This document shows positions 1-8,866 of a DNA stretch of 64,000 nt, in pieces. A program made the translations under genes and the position numbers. Below the pieces are notes generated by a model that was not told the DNA's origin, searched no databases, and was given only the letters and a program-made list of their open reading frames with translations. The stretch's first letter is position 1. Each line of letters opens with the position of its first letter. This DNA is from Microbacterium sp. PM5 (GTDB lineage Bacteria > Actinomycetota > Actinomycetes > Actinomycetales > Microbacteriaceae): positions 156,346 through 220,345 of the forward strand of contig NZ_CP022162.1 in assembly GCF_003293595.1 (NCBI RefSeq), in the 5' to 3' direction.

Positions 1-99
1 CGGGTGGTCGGGCATGCGTCTCCCTGTCTCAGCGGCGGTGCTTGCTCGATGCTAACCCGGCTGGCGAGGGGGGAGCCCGTCGTCGGGTAAACTCGCATA

Positions 100-197
100 C
101 AGCTCTCCGCGAGGCGGCACCCAGGCCAACTCCCCCAGGACGGAAACGTAGCAAGGGTAACCAGGCTCTGCCGGGTTCGCGGAGAGTCTTTCTTTTG
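100..197 (+). ncRNA. ffs: Signal recognition particle RNA, small bacterial type
   Basis: This is the RNA core of the signal recognition particle, which binds Ffh and targets nascent membrane proteins. A long hairpin is closed by CTCTCCGCGA (103-112) and TCGCGGAGAG (177-186). Its tip carries the domain IV signature: CAGG, a GAAA tetraloop (GNRA class) and AGCA on the far side, at about 136-153. A T-rich tail (TCTTTCTTTT, 187-196) ends the unit. A possible -10 (TAAACT, 88-93) fits a start near 100, but no good -35 is seen. The exact ends are estimated. Confidence 0.85.
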
Positions 198-374
198 CCC
201 GGGGCACGGCAGCGGCGTGGTTGTCCCATCGACGCGCGGGGGCGCTTCCAGCGATCTCGGCTGTGGGTGAAATGGCGCGTGGTTCGGGACGTCGTCTTCG
301 GACTACCTTGCTGTTGTGCGATCGGTGATGTGCTCGAAGCCGATGAATGCGGACCTCCGAGAAGGATGCCGAAC

Positions 375-854
375 ATGACCTACGACGCGTCGCACCACAT
401 CGGCGCCTGCGTAGGCCTGTACTTCGTGTCGGCGATTCTCGGCTTCACCCTCGTCTTCGCGATCAGGCCCACCGCTTCGGCGAACTGGTTTCGCACCCTG
501 ATGGAGAACGGCAATGTCCTCACTTCGATGACGAAGAGCAGGGACAACGCGATCCAGCGCATGACTCCGGGAACCGTGCAGATTCAGGGGGTGATCGGCG
601 CCGTCCTGTGCGCCATCATCGGCATCAACATCGGATCGCTTGCGGTGGAAACGGCCAGAGATGGCGCATTGGCCTTCATCGGGGCGATTGTCATCTTCGC
701 CGCGGGTCTGTGCCTGGCATTCGGCGTCGCGTTCTCGCTGTCGCCGCGCCCTCCGCGATCCTCTCGCCGTGCACCGACACGCATCGTGCTGCTGCTGTCG
801 AGCGCCGCAGCAGTCCTCGCCCTCGCGGGCGCGACTTTCGTGGTTTGCGTGTGA
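375..854 (+). CDS. Hypothetical four-helix membrane protein
   Basis: A protein of about 159 residues that I do not recognise. Four hydrophobic stretches are visible, near residues 6-27, 66-88, 93-118 and 132-155, with a polar segment between the first and second (residues 30-65). It is therefore probably an integral membrane protein of the cell envelope. I chose the ATG at 375 because GAGAAGG lies about 9 bases upstream; an ATG at 366 in the same frame is possible. It stands alone between the SRP RNA and pta. No enzymatic motif is visible, so no function is proposed. Confidence 0.6.
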   Translation: MTYDASHHIGACVGLYFVSAILGFTLVFAIRPTASANWFRTLMENGNVLTSMTKSRDNAIQRMTPGTVQIQGVIGAVLCAIIGINIGSLAVETARDGALAFIGAIVIFAAGLCLAFGVAFSLSPRPPRSSRRAPTRIVLLLSSAAAVLALAGATFVVCV

Positions 855-939
855 GGCGCGCGATGCTTCCGTCCCGCCGGAAGGTTTTCTCCGGCAGATC
901 CCTGCCGGGCCGCAGCGCCCCCCACCTAGGCTGGAACCC

Positions 940-3090
940 GTGGCGCAGAGCATCTACATCACCTCCACCGAGGGGCTGTCCGGCAAATCGACCATCGTCC
1001 TCGGAGTGCTCGACGCACTGACCCGTTCCACTCCCCGTGTGGGCGTGTTCCGGGCCATCGCCCGTTCGATCGACGAACGCGACTACGTGCTCGAGATGCT
1101 CCTCGATCACATCGGCGTCGACCTCGACTACGAGGAGGCCGTGGGCGTCACCTACGACGACGTGCGACGAGACCCGGATGCCGCGCTCTCGCGCATCGTC
1201 GAGCGGTTCAAGGCCGTCGAGGCGAAGTGCGACGCGGTCGTCGTGGTCGGCAGTGACTTCACGGACGTCGGCTCGACCAGCGAGCTCGGCTACAACGCCC
1301 GCATCGCGGCGAACCTCGGCGCTCCCGTGCTGGTCGTGCTCAACGGTCGGGCAGACCAGGGCGACCGCCTCGGGGTGAGCGTTCCGCGCACGCCGCAGCA
1401 GCTGGCGCAGCTCACCGAACTCGCCCTCACCGACATCACGCACCAGCGCGCCGAGCTGTTCGCGGTCATCACCAACCGCGCCGACCCCGCGCACCTCGAC
1501 GAGATCAACGCGGCGATCGGCGACGTCGTGCGCGGCGTGCCCGCGGTCGACGGCAATCGTGAGGCCGAGGTCGCGGTGTGGTCCATCCCCGAAGACGTGT
1601 TCCTCGTCGCCCCGGCCGTCCGCGACATCATGCTCGCCCTCGGCGGCACGCTTCTTCGTGGTGACGAGGCGCTGCTCGTGCGCGAAGTGCTGGACGTGGT
1701 CGTCGCGGGTATGTCGCTCAACAACATCCTCCCGCGCCTCACCGAGGGTGCCATCGTCATCGTGCCGGCCGATCGCACCGAGGTGCTGCTCGGACTGCTG
1801 CTGGCGAACTCGTCGGGCACCTTCCCCTCGATCGCGGGCATCATCCTCAACGGTCCGTTCCCGCTGCCACCGGCCGTGCAGGACCTCATGGTGGGCCTGG
1901 ACTCGCCGCTTCCGATCATCCAGACCGACCTGGACACGTACGACACCGCCGTCCGGGTCATGAGCACCCGCGGCCGCCTCGCCGCCGGCTCGCAGCGCCG
2001 CTACGACACGGCGCTGGCCCTGTTCGAGCAGCACGTCGACACCGACGAGTTCACGCGTGCCCTCGGGCTCGCCCACTCCACCGTCGTGACGCCGCTGATG
2101 TTCGAGTACCAGCTCCTGGAGCGCGCCCGCACCGGCCGTAAGCGCATCGTGCTGCCGGAAGGCGGCGACGACCGCGTGCTGAGGGCGGCGGCCACCGTGC
2201 TCGCCCGTGGCATCGCCGACCTGACGATCCTCGGCGACGAGGCGGAGGTGCGTGGTCGCGCGGTGGAGCTCGGCCTCGACCTGAGCGCCGCGCAGGTGCT
2301 GAGCCCGTTCGACCCGCAGATCGTGCACCGCTTCGCCGAGGAGTACGCCGAGCTGCGCAAGCACAAGGGCATCACGTACGAGAAGGCGGCCGACACCATC
2401 ACCGACGTGTCGTACTTCGGCACGATGATGGTGCACCTGGGGCTGGCCGACGGCATGGTGTCGGGTGCCGCCCACACGACGGCGCACACCATCCGACCCG
2501 CGTTCGAGATCATCAAGACGCGCCCGGGCGTCTCAGTCGTCTCCAGTGTGTTCCTCATGGCGCTCGCCGACCGCGTGCTCGTCTACGGTGACTGCGCCGT
2601 GATCCCCGACCCGACCGCCGCGCAGCTGTCGGACATCGCCATCTCGTCGGCCGCCACGGCACGTCAGTTCGGCATCGAGCCGCGCATCGCGATGCTCTCC
2701 TACTCCACCGGGGAGTCCGGGTCGGGGGAGGACGTCGACAAGGTCCGCGAGGCGACCGCCTTCGTCCGCGAGCGTGCGCCCGAGCTGCTCGTCGAGGGCC
2801 CGATCCAGTACGACGCCGCGGCCGACGCTGCCGTCGCCAAGGCGAAGATGCCCGACTCCGCCGTCGCGGGACGGGCGACCGTGTTCGTCTTCCCCGACCT
2901 CAACACCGGAAACAACACGTACAAGGCGGTGCAGCGCTCGGCGGGTGCGATCGCCATGGGACCGGTGCTCCAGGGACTCAACAAGCCCATCAACGACCTG
3001 TCGCGCGGCGCGCTGGTCGAAGACATCGTCAACACGATCGCCATCACCGCGATCCAGGCGCAGAACCAGCAGCAGGGAAACAACGCATGA
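940..3090 (+). CDS. pta: Phosphate acetyltransferase, long form
   Basis: Interconverts acetyl-CoA and acetyl phosphate in the cytoplasm and works with acetate kinase in overflow and acetate metabolism. The 716-residue length fits the long Pta form. It has an N-terminal dethiobiotin-synthase-like P-loop region (STEGLSGKST, residues 8-17), a DRTGG-type middle region, and the catalytic PTA domain from about residue 375, with YSTGESGSGEDV and PDLNTGNNTYKAV. The GTG at 940 is chosen because the -10-like TAGGCT (927-932) lies 7 bases upstream, which suggests a leaderless mRNA; the open frame extends further upstream without homology. Its stop overlaps the ackA start by four bases, so the pair forms one operon. 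Confidence 0.95.
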   Translation: MAQSIYITSTEGLSGKSTIVLGVLDALTRSTPRVGVFRAIARSIDERDYVLEMLLDHIGVDLDYEEAVGVTYDDVRRDPDAALSRIVERFKAVEAKCDAVVVVGSDFTDVGSTSELGYNARIAANLGAPVLVVLNGRADQGDRLGVSVPRTPQQLAQLTELALTDITHQRAELFAVITNRADPAHLDEINAAIGDVVRGVPAVDGNREAEVAVWSIPEDVFLVAPAVRDIMLALGGTLLRGDEALLVREVLDVVVAGMSLNNILPRLTEGAIVIVPADRTEVLLGLLLANSSGTFPSIAGIILNGPFPLPPAVQDLMVGLDSPLPIIQTDLDTYDTAVRVMSTRGRLAAGSQRRYDTALALFEQHVDTDEFTRALGLAHSTVVTPLMFEYQLLERARTGRKRIVLPEGGDDRVLRAAATVLARGIADLTILGDEAEVRGRAVELGLDLSAAQVLSPFDPQIVHRFAEEYAELRKHKGITYEKAADTITDVSYFGTMMVHLGLADGMVSGAAHTTAHTIRPAFEIIKTRPGVSVVSSVFLMALADRVLVYGDCAVIPDPTAAQLSDIAISSAATARQFGIEPRIAMLSYSTGESGSGEDVDKVREATAFVRERAPELLVEGPIQYDAAADAAVAKAKMPDSAVAGRATVFVFPDLNTGNNTYKAVQRSAGAIAMGPVLQGLNKPINDLSRGALVEDIVNTIAITAIQAQNQQQGNNA

Positions 3091-4277
3091 CCGTCGTCCT
3101 CGTCATCAACAGCGGCTCCTCGTCGTTCAAGTATCAGCTCGTCGACGTCGAGTCCCAGACGGCGCTCGCGTCGGGTCTCGTCGAGCGCATCGGACAGGAG
3201 ACCGGCTCGGCCCGCCACAAGGTGGGGGATGCCGATCACTCGCGCGAACTGCCGATCCCCGACCACACCGCCGGCTTCCGCGTGATGCTCGACGCGTTCG
3301 AGGAGTACGGTCCGTCGCTGGTCGAGACCCCGCCGTCGGCGGTGGGGCACCGCGTCGTCCAGGGCGGCGCCCGCTTCTTCCGCCCGACGCTGATCGACGA
3401 TCTGGTCGAGATCAACATCGACGAGCTGTCGGTGCTCGCCCCCCTACACAACCCCGGGGCGCTGCAGGGCGTCCGCGCCGCGCGCGCCGCGTTCCCTGCC
3501 CTGCCGCACGTCGCCGTGTTCGACACGGCCTTTCACCAGACGCTCCCGCCGGCGGCGTACACCTATGCGATCGACCAGACGATCGCGCGCAAGCACCGCA
3601 TCCGCCGCTACGGCTTCCACGGCACCAGTCACAAGTTCGTCAGCGAGGCCGCCGCGGCGTATGTGGAGCGGCCTCTGCGAGAGCTCAAGCAGCTCGTGCT
3701 GCACCTGGGCAACGGCGCCTCCATCACCGCGATCGATGGTGGGCACTCGGTCGACACCTCAATGGGCCTCACCCCCCTGGAAGGCCTGGTCATGGGCACC
3801 CGCTCCGGCGACCTCGACCCCTCGGTGCTGCTCGTGCTCGCCCGTCGCGAGGACATGAGCCCCGGGGAGCTGGACGAGTTCCTCAACAAGCGCAGCGGTG
3901 TGCTGGGGCTGGCCGGCGTGTCGGACATGCGTGACATCGAGGAGCGCCGCGCCGAGGGTGCGGGGGCGGCCATGCTCGCCTTCGACGTCTACATCCACCG
4001 ACTGCGTGCCTATATCGGCGCCTACATCGCACAGCTCGGCGGCGTGGATGTCATCTCGTTCACCGCCGGGGTGGGGGAGAACTCCCCTCTCGTGCGGGCG
4101 GAGGCGATGGCAACGCTGGGATTCCTCGGCATCCGCATCGATCCGACGCGCAACGAGGCCCGCGAACGCGGCATCCGCACCATCTCCACCGACGACTCCG
4201 CCGTCACCGTGCTCGTCGTTCCCACCAACGAGGAGCTGGAGATCGCGCGGCAGACCCTCGCGGTGGTCGCTTCGTGA
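3087..4277 (+). CDS. ackA: Acetate kinase
   Basis: Interconverts acetyl phosphate plus ADP and acetate plus ATP, completing the Pta-AckA pathway. Family landmarks are present in order: INSGSSSFKYQ at the N-terminus, FDTAFHQTLP, GFHGTSHKFV, the phosphate-binding LHLGNGAS and the C-terminal TAGVGENSP. At 396 residues it is the usual length. The ATG lies inside the pta stop (ATGA, four-base overlap), so translation is probably coupled. The window also carries acsA at 52-54 kb, which assimilates acetate, so both the reversible and the high-affinity routes are encoded here. Confidence 0.96.
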   Translation: MTVVLVINSGSSSFKYQLVDVESQTALASGLVERIGQETGSARHKVGDADHSRELPIPDHTAGFRVMLDAFEEYGPSLVETPPSAVGHRVVQGGARFFRPTLIDDLVEINIDELSVLAPLHNPGALQGVRAARAAFPALPHVAVFDTAFHQTLPPAAYTYAIDQTIARKHRIRRYGFHGTSHKFVSEAAAAYVERPLRELKQLVLHLGNGASITAIDGGHSVDTSMGLTPLEGLVMGTRSGDLDPSVLLVLARREDMSPGELDEFLNKRSGVLGLAGVSDMRDIEERRAEGAGAAMLAFDVYIHRLRAYIGAYIAQLGGVDVISFTAGVGENSPLVRAEAMATLGFLGIRIDPTRNEARERGIRTISTDDSAVTVLVVPTNEELEIARQTLAVVAS

Positions 4278-4311
4278 CGCGCACGGCGCACCGGGCCACT
4301 ACGCTGAACCC

Positions 4312-5052
4312 GTGACAGCCGAGCTTCCCGAGCTTCCCGACCTGCGCGCACTCGACGGCGTGCTCTTCGACCTGGACGGCGTGCTGACGCCGACGGCCGA
4401 CGTGCACATGCACGCGTGGCAGTCGATGTTCACCGAGCTGTTCACCTCGTGGGGGATCGAGCCGCCGTACACGCAGGACGACTACTTCCGCTACCTCGAC
4501 GGAAAGCAGCGCTACGACGGCGTCGCGAGCCTCCTGCGCTCGCGCGACGTGGAAGTGCCGTGGGGGGACCCGTCCGACCCGATCACCGCCGACACGGTCT
4601 GCGGCATCGGCAACCGCAAGAACGAGGTGTTCGCCCGCGTGCTGCGCACCGACGGCATCGCCCCGTATCCGGGCTCTCTCGCGCTGATCGAGCAGCTGCG
4701 CGCCGCGGGGACTCCGATCGGCGTCGTGTCGAGCTCGAAGAACGCCGAAGAGGTGCTGACGATCGCCGGCATCCGTGAGTTCTTCCCCGTCGTCGTCGAT
4801 GGGGTGGTCTCGGCGCGAGAGGGGCTGCGCTCCAAGCCCGCCCCCGACATGTTCGCGGCCGGTGCCCGCATGCTCGGCGTCGATCCCGCCCGCAGCGCCG
4901 CGGTCGAAGACGCCCACTCCGGCGTCGCGTCGGCGGCGGCCGCCGGCTTCGGCCTCGTCGTGGGCGTCGACCGCGGCGCCGGGGCGCAGGCGCTGCTCGA
5001 TCTCGGCGCGACGCTCGTCGTCGACGATCTCTCGGCTTTCGTCACCCGATGA
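4312..5052 (+). CDS. pgmB: Beta-phosphoglucomutase-type HAD hydrolase
   Basis: Probably converts beta-glucose 1-phosphate to glucose 6-phosphate. HAD motifs are clear: FDLDGVLT with the nucleophile Asp near residue 18, VVSSSKNA (motif II), SKPAPDMF (motif III Lys) and VEDAHSGV (acidic motif). At 246 residues it is slightly longer than the family norm. The GTG at 4312 follows TACGCT (4300-4305) by 6 bases, a leaderless arrangement. Its stop overlaps the GH65 start by four bases. This pairing supports the role, because inverting GH65 phosphorylases release beta-glucose 1-phosphate. An unrelated HAD phosphatase is less likely in this context. Confidence 0.85.
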   Translation: MTAELPELPDLRALDGVLFDLDGVLTPTADVHMHAWQSMFTELFTSWGIEPPYTQDDYFRYLDGKQRYDGVASLLRSRDVEVPWGDPSDPITADTVCGIGNRKNEVFARVLRTDGIAPYPGSLALIEQLRAAGTPIGVVSSSKNAEEVLTIAGIREFFPVVVDGVVSAREGLRSKPAPDMFAAGARMLGVDPARSAAVEDAHSGVASAAAAGFGLVVGVDRGAGAQALLDLGATLVVDDLSAFVTR

Positions 5053-7625
5053 CCGGCCCTTCCGACGAAAGGATGGACAGGATGGATCGCGACCGTTTTC
5101 CGATCGACCCGTGGCGCCTCGTGGAGACGCGCTTCTCCCTGGACGACGTCGGGGTCACCGAGACGCTGTTCGCGCTCGGCAACGGCTATCTGGGCCTGCG
5201 CGGCAATCAGCCCGAGGGCCGCCACGCCCACGAGCACGGCACGTTCATCAACGGCTTCCACGAGATCTTCCCGATCCGTCACGCCGAGCAGGCCTACGGC
5301 TTCGCCGAGGTCGGGCAGACGATCATCAACGCTCCGGACGCCAAGGTCATGCGCGTCTACGTCGACGATGAGCCCCTGTCGTTCGACGTCGCCGACATCC
5401 GCGAGTACGAGCGCGCGTTGGACATGCGCGCGGGCACGCTCACGCGTCACATCCGGTGGATGACGCCCAGCGGCAAGGACGTCGTGATCGACTTCGAGCG
5501 GATGGTCTCCTTCGAGGAACGTCATCTCGCCGTCATGCGCGTCACCGTGACGGTGCTCAACAGCGATGCGCCGGTGACGATCAGCTGCCAGATCGTCAAC
5601 CGCCAGGACGGGCAAGACGTCTACGGTGGATCGGCGCCCGGCGGCGCTGCGAAGAAGGGCTTCGACCCGCGCAAGGCGGAGAAGATCGAAGACCGCGTCC
5701 TGCACCCCGAGGAGTACTGGCAGGACGGCGATCGCGTCGCCCTGTCGTACCGGGTGAACGCGTCGGGGATGACGATGGCGGTCGTCGCCGACCACATCGT
5801 CGACACCGAGAACGAGTACTCCTCGCGCACGCTCATCGAACCCGACATCGCGAAGAACGTCTATCGCGTACAGGCGAAGGCGGGCGTGCCGGTGACGGTC
5901 ACGAAGCTCGTCAGCTATCACACGTCGCGCGGCGTCCCCGCGCGCGAGCTCGTCGATCGGGGTCGCCGCGCGCTCGATCGCGTGGGTGCCGAGGGCGTCT
6001 CTCGGCAGTTCGAGCGCCAGCGGGCCTGGATGGACGCGTTCTGGGACCGCTCCGACGTCGCCATCGGCGGTCACGACGACCTGCAGCAGGCGACACGCTG
6101 GTGTCTGTTCCAGCTCGCGCAGGCAGCGGCCCGCGCCGACGGTCAGGGCGTTCCCGCCAAGGGCGTGTCGGGCTCGGGGTACAGCGGTCACTACTTCTGG
6201 GACACCGAGATCTACGTGCTCCCGTTCCTCATGTACACGACCCCGCTCTGGGCTCGCAACGCGTTGCGGATGCGCTACCTCATGCTGCCGGCCGCGCGTC
6301 GTCGTGCCGTGCAGCTCAACGAGGCGGGGGCCCTCTTCCCGTGGCGCACGATCAGCGGTGAGGAGGCGTCGGCCTACTACGCCGCCGGCACCGCGCAGTA
6401 CCACATCAACGCCGACGTCAGCTTCGCGCTCGCCAAGTACGTGCGTGCCACGGGTGACGACGAGTTCCTCTACCGCGAGGGCGTGGACATCGCCGTCGAG
6501 ACGGCGCGGCTCTGGGCCACGCTCGGGTTCTGGCGCTTCACCGAGGACGGCCAGCCCGAGGTGTTCCACATCCACGGCGTCACCGGTCCCGACGAGTACA
6601 CGACGGTCGTCAACGACAACCTCTTCACGAACGTGATGGCGCGCTTCAACCTGCGTTTCGCGGCGCGTGTCGTGCGCGAGATGGCGCAGGATGCGCCGGA
6701 GCACTACGCGCAGATGGTGGAGCGGCTCTCGTTCGACCCGGCGGAGGCGGACGCGTGGGATGCCGCCGCGGAGGCGATGCACATCCCGTACAGCGAGGGC
6801 CTCGGCATCCATCCTCAGGACGAGGTGTTCCTCGAGCGCGAGGTATGGGATCTGGAGAACACGCCGCCCGAGCAGCGTCCGCTGCTGCTGCACTTCCACC
6901 CGCTCGTGATCTACCGGTACCAGGTGCTCAAGCAGGCCGATGTCGTGCTGGCGCTGTACCTGCAGGGCAATCACTTCACCGACGAGGAGAAGCTGGCCGA
7001 TTTCGAGTACTACGACCCGCTGACGACGGGAGATTCGACGCTGTCGGCGGTCGTCCAGGCGATCCTTGCGGCCGAGGTCGGGTATCAGGATCTGGCTCTG
7101 GAGTACTTCTCGCAGTCGATCTTCGTCGACCTCGGCGACCTGCACCACAACGCGTCCGACGGGGTGCACGTGGCCTCCGCCGGCGGCGTCTGGACCGCGC
7201 TGGTCGCCGGCTTCGGCGGCATGCGGGATCACTACGGCGAGCTGAGCTTCGATCCGCGCCTGCCCAAGGCCTGGCCGTCACTGTCGTTCACCCTGCACTG
7301 GCAGGGCACGCCGCTGAAGATCGAGATCACCGCGGAGCAGCTGCGCGTGGATGCCGGTGCCGGCGAGCCGGTCTCCTTCTCGGTGCGCGGCGAGACGTTC
7401 GTCGTCGGACCGGACTCGACGCTGACGGTGCCGCTGCGCGGTCAGGGGCCTGAGCTGTCGGGTCGTCCCACGATCAGCGACATCGGCGACGCCCTGCGCG
7501 AAGACGGCACGTTGCTGTCGGCTTCCGTGCCGACGATGACGACCTCGATTCCGGTGATCACCGGCAGCATCCCGATCGTCGGGGCGATGCCGGGCGACGA
7601 CGCGAACCTCGGCATCGACTCCTGA
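5049..7625 (+). CDS. Glycoside hydrolase family 65 disaccharide phosphorylase
   Basis: Predicted to cleave an alpha-glucodisaccharide (maltose, trehalose or kojibiose) with phosphate to glucose plus beta-glucose 1-phosphate. At up to 858 residues it has the N-terminal beta-sandwich (LFALGNGYLGLRGN near residue 40), the helical barrel with the catalytic Glu in HGVTGPDEYT (about residue 515), and the C-terminal sandwich (LHWQGTPLKIEI). The substrate cannot be settled from sequence reading. The ATG at 5049 overlaps the pgmB stop, but ATG 5082 has a better ribosome site (GAAAGGA), so the true start may be there. The tail of about 60 residues after the last domain is low complexity. Confidence 0.9.
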   Translation: MTGPSDERMDRMDRDRFPIDPWRLVETRFSLDDVGVTETLFALGNGYLGLRGNQPEGRHAHEHGTFINGFHEIFPIRHAEQAYGFAEVGQTIINAPDAKVMRVYVDDEPLSFDVADIREYERALDMRAGTLTRHIRWMTPSGKDVVIDFERMVSFEERHLAVMRVTVTVLNSDAPVTISCQIVNRQDGQDVYGGSAPGGAAKKGFDPRKAEKIEDRVLHPEEYWQDGDRVALSYRVNASGMTMAVVADHIVDTENEYSSRTLIEPDIAKNVYRVQAKAGVPVTVTKLVSYHTSRGVPARELVDRGRRALDRVGAEGVSRQFERQRAWMDAFWDRSDVAIGGHDDLQQATRWCLFQLAQAAARADGQGVPAKGVSGSGYSGHYFWDTEIYVLPFLMYTTPLWARNALRMRYLMLPAARRRAVQLNEAGALFPWRTISGEEASAYYAAGTAQYHINADVSFALAKYVRATGDDEFLYREGVDIAVETARLWATLGFWRFTEDGQPEVFHIHGVTGPDEYTTVVNDNLFTNVMARFNLRFAARVVREMAQDAPEHYAQMVERLSFDPAEADAWDAAAEAMHIPYSEGLGIHPQDEVFLEREVWDLENTPPEQRPLLLHFHPLVIYRYQVLKQADVVLALYLQGNHFTDEEKLADFEYYDPLTTGDSTLSAVVQAILAAEVGYQDLALEYFSQSIFVDLGDLHHNASDGVHVASAGGVWTALVAGFGGMRDHYGELSFDPRLPKAWPSLSFTLHWQGTPLKIEITAEQLRVDAGAGEPVSFSVRGETFVVGPDSTLTVPLRGQGPELSGRPTISDIGDALREDGTLLSASVPTMTTSIPVITGSIPIVGAMPGDDANLGIDS

Positions 7626-7631
7626 GTCCCG

Positions 7632-8795
7632 TCACACCGTCGCGGAGGCGACGGCGCGCGACACCGATGGGCCCGCACCAGGGCTGCGGTGCGCATCCGT
7701 CTCGGCGGCGATGGCGCGCGCCGCGTCGCGCCCCGCGCGGTTGGCGCCCACCGTGGACTGCGAAGGGCCGTAGCCGATGAGGAACAGGCGCCCATCGTCG
7801 AGCGCGCGACCGTTCGCCACGCGGACTCCGCCCGCCGCGGTCCGCAGGCCCAGGGGGGAGAGGTGGGCGATGTCGGCGCGGAAGCCCGTGGCCCACAGGA
7901 TCGCGTCGGCGGGTTCGAACGTGCCGTCCGGCATGCGCACGCCGTGCTCTTCGATGCGCTCGAACATGGGGTGGCGCACCAGCACTCCGCGTTTCTCAGC
8001 GGCTCGCGCCCACGGTGTCCAGTGCTGGCCCGTGACGGAGATGACGCTTCCCGGCGGGTCGCCGCGGCGCACGCGCTCCTCGACGCCGGCGATCGCGGCG
8101 ACGCGCGCGGCGGTGTCGAACTCCGCGGCATCCCATCGCACGTCTGCGCGCGTGACCCAGAACGTGTCGGCGACGTGGGAGATCTCCTCCAGCAGCTGCA
8201 CGGCCGAGATCCCCGCGCCGACGATGACGACGCGCTGCCCGGCGAACTCATCGGCCGACACGTAGTCGTGCACGTGCAGTTGACGACCGGCGAAATCCTC
8301 CTGGCCGGGGTAGTGGGGCCAGAACGGGCGTCGCCACGTGCCGGTCGCGTTGATGACGTACCGCGCGAACCATGCGCCTCGGTCGGTCTCGATGCGCAGG
8401 AGACCGTTCGGGTCGTCGTCGACCCGGCGAACCGCGCGCACGATCACCGGACGGTGCACGCGCAGATCGAAGCGACGCTCGTAGTCCGCGAAGTACGCGG
8501 GCAGCACGTCCGCGCTCGGCGCCATCGGATCGGCGGGCGGCACGGGTGCGCCCGGAAGCTCGTAGATGCCGTTGACCGTTCCCATCCGCAGTGACCGCCA
8601 GCGATGCTGCCACGCCCCGCCGGGAGCGGCGTCGGCGTCGAGCACCGCGAAGGTGCGGGCGTCGCCGTCGCCGTCGCCGTCGCTGGGTGCGGGGACGAAG
8701 CCGCGGCGACGCAGATGGTATGCGGCCGACAGGCCCGCCTGGCCGGCACCGATGACGATGACGTCCACCGTCGCGGTGGGGACGTCGATGCTCAT
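7632..8795 (-). CDS. Flavin-containing monooxygenase family protein
   Basis: A predicted cytoplasmic FAD/NADPH oxidoreductase of 387 residues. It has an N-terminal FAD Rossmann motif (VIGAGQAGLSAAYHL), a second dinucleotide motif for NADPH (VVIVGAGISAVQ) and, between them, the monooxygenase fingerprint FxGxxxHxxxY (seen as FAGRQLHVHDY). The substrate is unknown; relatives include CzcO-like and N- or S-oxygenating enzymes. The start at 8795 (MSIDVP) follows from the position of the Rossmann motif; upstream codons look non-coding. It is convergent with the GH65 gene, 6 bases away, and divergent from dnaX. Confidence 0.82.
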   Translation of the reverse strand: MSIDVPTATVDVIVIGAGQAGLSAAYHLRRRGFVPAPSDGDGDGDARTFAVLDADAAPGGAWQHRWRSLRMGTVNGIYELPGAPVPPADPMAPSADVLPAYFADYERRFDLRVHRPVIVRAVRRVDDDPNGLLRIETDRGAWFARYVINATGTWRRPFWPHYPGQEDFAGRQLHVHDYVSADEFAGQRVVIVGAGISAVQLLEEISHVADTFWVTRADVRWDAAEFDTAARVAAIAGVEERVRRGDPPGSVISVTGQHWTPWARAAEKRGVLVRHPMFERIEEHGVRMPDGTFEPADAILWATGFRADIAHLSPLGLRTAAGGVRVANGRALDDGRLFLIGYGPSQSTVGANRAGRDAARAIAAETDAHRSPGAGPSVSRAVASATV

Positions 8796-8866
8796 GTCCG
8801 CTTCAACGCTCCGCACCCGGCGATGTTCCCGACCTGGATGTCGGGAGCACACCGTAGTCTGTTCTG

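Noticed and set aside
4512..7232. A 906-codon open frame antisense to the GH65 gene
   Set aside because: It is a shadow of codon bias in GC-rich DNA. Its product is Arg/His/Asp-rich with no known fold, and the sense strand encodes a clear enzyme.
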